64,000 bases of DNA. Origin: Trileptium ribeirensis. Taxonomy: Eukaryota; Nematoda; Enoplea; Enoplida; Thoracostomopsidae. The position numbers were made by a program, and so were the translations under genes. A model generated the notes under the pieces. That model did no database searches, was not told where the DNA came from, and saw only the letters and a list, made by a program, of their open reading frames with translations. The DNA is taken from contig JASANE010024847.1 of NCBI GenBank assembly GCA_030248225.1, positions 19,568-83,567 of the forward strand, read 5' to 3'. The first letter of the stretch is position 1; each line of letters begins with the position of its first letter. Shown here piece by piece: positions 58,491 through 64,000 of this stretch.

Positions 58491-59244
58491 TAAGGGTTAA
58501 AAAGAACCGACTCAAAATTTGATTCGATATATCAGTGCAGTGTTGCTCCGAGTGTTTTAATTATTAATATTGCCATTTCATTCATGTCATATCATAGCGC
58601 ATAAGAATCTAAAATTTTTGTTTTTAAGTACATGGAACAAACCAAAATAAATTTCTTCTGCAAGTATTAAATTTGTAAGCAAACTTGTTATTGCTTTATA
58701 TATTGGATAAGCTTGAACTGTCATTTTGAATCTTTTGCTTTATTCCGATTAGGCAATCTGATAAGCCATAGGTATCGAAGGTCCTTCGGCTTAGGGGGTA
58801 GATGGTTCAGGTCGTACGGAGGCGTCTTCAGGGCGTGGGGCATACTGTCATTTTGAATATATTTTGCTTATTTTAGATTAGGCAATGTAATAAGTCGGCT
58901 CAGAGGGTTACATAGTTGGCGGCGGTGGGGGGGTGGTAGGGAGGTTGTCGGAGGGATGTATCCAGAGTGGAAAGGGAGAAGTGGGCGCCCCCATTTCTCC
59001 TTCCCCATGACCTCCTTCATTATTGCCAATTTTACATTAATTTTTTTTAAATTTTCAACGCGCCCGTCCTCACAAGGCGGCATCACCAGGGGGTCAGCCG
59101 GTCGGCGGAAGGGGATGCAACGCCCTCGGCGCATGCAGAAGGAAGGGGAGGGGTATGGACACATGTACGGGTAAGCGATTAGCACCAAGAGGGTTCCACG
59201 CCTCAGGGATAATCCCCGCTCTCCCACGCTTCTATGAGCATCTA
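58491..59244. other. Intron u-v after the array: GC-rich patch
   Basis: 58,900-59,210 is a G-rich, purine-biased block (GGCGGCGGTGGGGGGGTGG, GGAAGGGGAGGGGTATGG), strikingly different from the flanking AT-rich DNA. It holds a 129-codon minus-strand open frame with no known motif. No gene is supported. Confidence 0.4.
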
Positions 59245-59394
59245 CAGTACATGCCAAAAATGACTGTCGCTCGCTCGCGACTCACTTCTAAAAATAGAAT
59301 TTACTATAAATTGGAACAGTTTCGGAAATCTCTAGCCAGCCATTCGATTGGACTTGCTTGCTCGAAATGCGACGGTCATTTCTGGCGCGTACTG
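59245..59394. mobile_element. mariner-type MITE (150 bp) with TA duplication
   Basis: CAGTACATGCCAAAAATGAC TGTCGC at the left and GCGACGGTCATTTCTGGCGC GTACTG at the right form a ~27-bp terminal inverted repeat. It is flanked by TA on each side (59,243-59,244 and 59,395-59,396). CAGT ends with a TA target fit the Tc1/mariner superfamily. No coding capacity. Confidence 0.85.
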
Positions 59395-59396
59395 TA

Positions 59397-59817
59397 TGAT
59401 TTTTATGACTTATGACTGCACCTGCAAGATGACTAATGCCAATATCATATGACAGCAAGATGATAATTCCATTGATATGCCATGTTAAGTCAATTGGAAT
59501 AGGTCCGATCTCATAGTTATTTCATTAGGCATTCGAAAAAATTGTTGTGTAAGTCATTTTCATAGTATAGTACCAATTTGTGAAATTTGACCGGAATATT
59601 CCTGATGTAGGTATCTTTTTCCAATTTAATAGTAAGATTTGATTTTAAAATAAATCCTTCTGTTTGATTACTTTATTATTTTTCCAAGCGATGTACAATT
59701 TGTTGTACTAATATAAGTAAGCAATTGTAAACCAGGAAAACAGTAAATCCTCTCATACCCACAAGGTCCAAATGGACACAAGGCATATTGCGACTCGTTG
59801 TGTTTACTGAGTTTGTA
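59397..59817. other. Intron u-v, between MITE and SINE; nothing recognised
   Basis: AT-rich, with no supported feature. Confidence 0.5.
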
Positions 59818-60016
59818 GTATATCGTACGTTTGAACGTGTGTTGTTATTCGCTCGCATTGTGAGGTTCCTTAAGGAACCGAGCAACCAGCTCTCAGATAG
59901 CTCATTGGTTTGTGTACACAAGTTTCACCCGTACGTTTCGGGTTCGATCCCTCGTGCAGGCTTGAGTTTGTCAAACATTGCACGATATTCAAATTAATTC
60001 GGGCATGAAAGGGTTA
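59818..60016 (+). mobile_element. tRNA-derived SINE, near full length (plus)
   Basis: Matches the 38,121-38,320 copy in opposite orientation. Palindrome GGTTCCTTAAGGAACC at 59,864-59,879, A box TAGCTCATTGG at 59,898-59,908, B box GGTTCGATCCC at 59,941-59,951, and 3' end AAAGGGTTAA at 60,016. It ends only 55 bp before the acceptor of the main YD exon, so it lies in the branch-point neighbourhood. Confidence 0.85.
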
Positions 60017-60071
60017 ATGTGACATGCGTTGAGGTAAGATATTTATGTTCAATTTATTGCGTTTGTTTTAG

Positions 60072-61929
60072 CCATCATCTGTGACTCGGCCATCAGGATC
60101 TGTGTATAGCATAAATTACGATGACACAGGTGCCTTAGACAGCGTTGCAACTCCAAACGATGATTTGCATATATTCATGACGCAACACGAATTAGGCGCC
60201 ATAAACCTTATGTATTTGGCACCAATATCTGTGTACAATATATCCAATTCATCACAGCTGACAAATTCAGCGTTGTCTGCCAATCCTTTCATTCGTTCAA
60301 CCGACGAATATGGTCGCCTGATTGCATCTTACTATCCAGAAGCGTCACGGAAGCTGTTCTATTATTATGAGTCCGATCCTCAGAATCAACACGGATCTTC
60401 GCCCCTTGGCGCTCGCTGTTATGACAATGGCTTCGATCTGTTTTCTTACGACCTGGACTCTGGTATTAAAACGGGATCCGTTTCAGAACAGTTTGGTGGC
60501 CGGTTTTTGCTCAATGATACTTTTCGACATCGCGGCCGCCTACTTAGCCACTGGACTCAAATTAGGCAAATGCAACCATATTGCGGAGTTAAAGCTATGA
60601 CTAGCGACAGTGCGCAAAACGTTTGCCCAAAAGAATTGTTTTCAGCACACTTCTCGTACGACTACGACGACAGTCTCCATTTAATATCAACACAAGTCAC
60701 ACTCGGCGATGTCACTCTTCAGCCGCTGAAAACAATGGACGTCTTCGGGCAATGGAACTCTGTTTCTGGAGCTCGAACTTCTTTAGGGCTAGATGACGAC
60801 GGGCAGCCGTTCAAATTTCAGCAACTAAACGACGGTAGAACCCGCGTTATTGCTGAAAGATTTGTGATGGAACGATTATACGATGCAACAGGGTCGCCAC
60901 GGAAACAAGTAATTACAATCCGAGGTCGAACTGCAATAGAACGTGTATCAATCCGCAGCTTTGCCGCACCATTGATAACAGTCACTACGCAGGTTGGAAT
61001 AAACGGAGAAGTCACGAATTACGTTAATGTTTTTAACGTAGATGGATATTTAGTCAACTCAACAACACAAGGCCTCGAACAACACGACACTTTTCATTAC
61101 GAATATCTAACTGATGGTCGTCTCCATGCCATTAATCATCGCATGATACAATACATGTCGTTCTTACAAATAACCAATTTCGGAGCTACGGAATACGTCG
61201 TCGATTCGTCTGGTTTTATGTTAAAACGCGGACTGATTGCGTTCACTTATGATGCGTTTGGCCGGCTGTCGTCAAGCACAGCTCCACTATTTGTCGACGA
61301 CGGAACCAGTCAAACATTTGTTGTGACACACTACTATTACGACACACTTGGCCGTCTAATAACGGTAGAACAGGGTGTGATAAGTGACGACAATCCCTGG
61401 CAGTCGCTAGAAACAGTACACTACTTCTATGCACTGCCGACACACATAACGCGTTTGACACACACGGTACGATCAAACGACGAGGTAACTGCATACTATT
61501 ACGACCTTTCCGAAACTATGTTCGCCTTCGAGCGGAACGGTAGGTGGTACATCATTAGCTGTACTATAGATGGCGGCCCAACACATGTTTGGGACGACGA
61601 TGGGAATATAGTAAAAATTGTACATCGCTCGCCCACCGGTCTTCTCATTTCCGACTCCAATCCAGACTTCTTCCTGCCATTTGGCTACCGTGGCGCAATT
61701 CAAATAGATTACTCCGCCCAATCTAATCCAGTAGACGAAAGTTCCATAGGAGTCGCATTTATTGCAGATAGTGCGCTTGTTGCCCGGCCGTACGATCCAT
61801 TAGTTGGACGATGGATGTCTCTTCCAGTTGATGCTTTGTTATTAAATGTTGATCTGTACCGTCCGGAACAGATTGCCGATATGTTTTCGGGATTTTCTGG
61901 CATTTATACGTTACCGAAGCAACCTACAG
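60072..61929 (+). CDS. TENM: Teneurin exon v: main YD-repeat exon to the Rhs-core end
   Basis: Residues 1725-2343, the largest exon (1,858 nt). Acceptor gttttag, donor acag/gtatag; phase 0 in, phase 1 out. Starts PSSVTRPSGSVYSINYDDTG. YD repeats include STDEYGRLIASYYPE, RLYDATGSPRKQ, FTYDAFGRLSSS, YYYDTLGRLITVEQ and AYYYDLSETMFAFERNGRWY. The end carries the conserved TGLLISDSNPDFFLPFGYRG and ARPYDPLVGRWMS (family: YGEIYxDxNPxFQxxIGxxGGLYDPLTKLVHxxxRDYDxLAGRWTSPD). About ten to twenty residues are inserted before ARPYDP. The FNLYMFKNNNP motif that normally follows GRW is not recognisable; its place is taken by NVDLYRPEQIADMFSGFSG. The YD repeats wrap into a large beta-barrel displayed outside the cell. 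Confidence 0.97.
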
Positions 61930-62978
61930 GTATAGTAATTTTTTTATTTGATTGCTGTACCCATATATTGTAACCTGAAACACGACGCACAGTTCACAAA
62001 AATGCCGAAATGTAGAGCATGTACACACCTTCGGTACGCTGGAGCAGGCAGTAGGTGCCCAGGATATCTTAAATAGACAGGAACGATTATAAGAAAGGCT
62101 AAAACCCTCTCAACTCCAGTTGAATCGCCTAGTTAGACATCGCTTAATTAGACTCGGAAAACATTACTAGTAGAACATATACAGTTATCAACTGCAAGTG
62201 ACCGTGCGAGGATCACTTCTCAGATTTAGCAGATTCGATTTCTTTTATCCAGGCTAGACAAAAGTTTGTCGGTGTAAATCGGTCTCATTCGGAATGGCAT
62301 TGTCAACCTTACGCTGTTTCATGTCATCAATAGTCTCAGCGCAATCAAATTACAGAAACACTGCAATGAAAGGAGCTAATCATATTGTTTCACGCCTAAG
62401 CCAGCATGTACAAGTATTAGCCGTTTGTCCATCGCTCCTTCGCCGTACCCGCGCATTTTTTCAGGCAACTGTCAAGCTCGTGGACATCTCGTGTTAACCT
62501 GTACCGTGTTTTGGAAGTTCATTATACATTTCAAAATCAGTTCGCTGTAATTATTAGCTCCACAACAGGGTCGCCTATTAAAGAGGACAACTTTATTTAA
62601 GCAACTCATACAAAAAGGTACCACCGGAATATTTTGACGATAGCTCCCACGGTCGGTTCCCCACCATCTGTGGGTTAAAAACTTCAGCGCGTACCCTGGC
62701 CCTGTACGTGGATGCTCATGATTACTAACACATGTACTTTTGCTTGCAACCAGAGATAACCAGTTCACCCTTATGGACACCTATAAACTGTTCGCGCGTT
62801 TGCATGTTACACTTTAAAACTTGATTTTATAAATATACAAAACACAAAAACTCTAAAGGTGTAAGCGCGACGGGCCCAGTGACGCATCCAGGTTTTTTCG
62901 TCATTATTCACTGTTTCTTCGTTATTTGAGATACCTCTTGCCGCCAAAATAAAATGTATAATATTCGTATTATTTTAG
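61930..62978. other. Intron v-w; nothing recognised
   Basis: Short open frames on both strands have no motif. No repeat was recognised. Confidence 0.5.
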
Positions 62979-64000
62979 ATGCAGAAACTTGGCTGAATAT
63001 GATGACAAGCTCAGCAAAAATCGTTATGCCAATGACAGCAGCTTTAGGCACATCAGATGTCAGTACTGTACAGTTACCATGGCGTGAGGACCAATGTCAA
63101 GCGTCATGCAATTCCTACTCATTTGCTGACCGTTCCTGGAATGACATTTTTGTTCTCTCAGCTGAATGCGCATTAGCTACAGAAATAAATGAATTTGACT
63201 ATATGCAAAGTTTGCCGTCGCCGTCAAAGTTGATCCCCATAAACAACTACAATCCTGCACTGCTCACTTCAACATCTTCTGGTATTCGTTTAAAGCTACT
63301 CCCTTCTATTTATGGCGATGGAATTATCGTTGCAAATCATAGCGGGGTAGCAACTGTAAACGCACTTGGCTCGATTGATCGATTTTTGCAAGATGCCATG
63401 CTCATTTTGCTGAATGAAACTGTGATAGTTCCATTCTCAGGTCACTGGGATGATACCAGTGGTATAGAGGACGACGCGTTCGCAACCCATCACTACTTCG
63501 TCAAATCGTCCGAATCGACACTTATGACCGATCTTAGCGCATTGGGTATTGATACGAGTAGCAATGATCTTGCCACCTCATCCTTTCAGTTGACGCGCAA
63601 CATAAATTTAACTCTCCGAGTACCAGATATGGTAGCTAAAAAAACGATTACCGGTAATTCGCGTAATGCCCATAACTTGTCTCTTGATGATGTCACTGAA
63701 CTCACAACGATGTACAGTCGAATTATAGTTGCAACACGGTTTAGTAAGGTACATATATTTTACACAAATGGCGTACAGCCGGACTTATCAAGCCCAGAAC
63801 GTGCAGCGAACCTAATTCATAACACTTTATTACAAAATGCTAATGCTCGCCTTGCAACTTTAGCCTGGACACAAGAGCAATATAAACTGAAACTGCAAGT
63901 TGGTCAACTATCTTACCCATGGACAAAGGAGGAAAGAGAAGAGCTTTTGGAAAATGGAAGGATTGCAGGCTATACTATAAGATATAAGTGGCGGCCAAGG
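62979..64000 (+). CDS. TENM: Teneurin exon w: C-terminal ABD/Tox-GHH-like region and start of TCAP (runs off window)
   Basis: Residues 2344-2684, open to the right edge with no stop. Acceptor attttag, phase 1. DAETWLNMMTSSAK aligns with the family's DVKSWLxMFGFQL. SGIRLKLLPSIYGDGIIVAN aligns with xGKGVxFAxKxGRVTTxxxS. FATHHYFVKSS is the conserved D-T-H-Y-F-V-K motif. The end, SYPWTKEEREELLENGRIAG and YTIRYKWRPR, corresponds to WTEGEKQQLLSTGRVQGYxGYFV. This is the base of the TCAP peptide region, so about 25-35 residues and the stop should lie just past the window. In the family this region resembles an inactive HNH-type (GHH) nuclease of bacterial polymorphic toxins, carried outside the barrel. 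The middle is very divergent. Confidence 0.95.

Larger units (their letters stand above)
5077..64000 (+). other. TENM: Teneurin gene (3' portion; 23 exons, truncated at both window edges)
   Basis: Gene model joining 23 exons: 5077-5369, 8376-8487, 14602-14703, 16157-16231, 17697-17819, 22864-23145, 24869-25054, 25370-25516, 26212-26419, 27734-27853, 29028-29166, 33984-34151, 34542-34809, 36988-37128, 38537-38792, 39519-39760, 41690-41841, 42253-43459, 44456-45075, 54491-54599, 55224-55447, 60072-61929, 62979-64000. Each internal boundary has AG before and GT after, and the intron phases match throughout, giving an uninterrupted reading frame of 2,684 codons. Teneurins are type II membrane receptors that act in cell adhesion and axon guidance by homophilic and latrophilin binding. 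The domain order EGF x8, Cys-rich, TTR-like, FN-plug, NHL propeller, YD barrel and Tox-GHH-like C-terminus is specific to this family. Residue numbers in the exon entries count from the first complete codon at 5079. The cytoplasmic and membrane exons are not in the window. Confidence 0.95.

Noticed and set aside
58868..59257. 129-codon minus-strand open frame
   Set aside because: Explained by the stop-poor G-rich composition; no motif.

Overview
This is eukaryotic, animal DNA. It is one large AT-rich genomic stretch in which short coding exons on the + strand are separated by long introns full of transposons and tandem repeats. The single protein-coding gene I can support is a teneurin (Ten-m/TENM family), a large type II transmembrane adhesion receptor. 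I can place 23 exons (5,077 to beyond 64,000). Every splice junction is GT/AG and every exon-to-exon phase agrees. Together they encode 2,684 complete codons. The 5' part (cytoplasmic domain, membrane segment) lies before this window. The last exon runs off the right edge, perhaps only tens of codons before the stop.

Domain order along the + strand: juxtamembrane extracellular segment (5,077-8,487); eight EGF-like repeats (14,602-25,516); Cys-rich D/N-G-D-G segment (25,480-26,419); transthyretin-like domain (27,734-29,166); FN-plug (33,984-37,128); NHL beta-propeller (38,537-42,860); YD-repeat shell (42,900-61,929); C-terminal antibiotic-binding-like and Tox-GHH-like region with the start of the TCAP-like tail (62,979-64,000). 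The two EGF repeats with an odd cysteine, used by teneurins for disulfide dimerisation, are preserved. The least usual coding feature is an Arg-rich insertion of about 80-90 residues in the YD shell (44,773-45,055).

The remainder is upstream or intronic DNA: a decayed RTE/CFDP2-like LINE (480-2,530, minus); the 3' end of a second, CR1/L2-like LINE whose coding sequence has expanded into a 76-bp minisatellite (20,880-22,465); several terminal-inverted-repeat elements with identifiable target-site duplications (3,165-3,899; 8,508-8,910; 10,001-12,413; 49,208-50,265; 59,245-59,394); a ~200-bp SINE with an internal tRNA-like core (38,121-38,320 and 59,818-60,016, with older fragments); a 93-bp satellite open in several frames (29,412-30,626); and a ~2.9-kb array of a 23-bp unit full of TGACTCA motifs (55,560-58,490). 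I see no bacterial operons, CRISPR arrays, rRNA or functional tRNA genes.

The organism is an invertebrate: the teneurin is divergent from vertebrate ones, there is one gene in about 60 kb, and the LINE/SINE mix fits. The phylum cannot be fixed from sequence reading alone. A lophotrochozoan such as a flatworm, or a tunicate, would be plausible guesses only.
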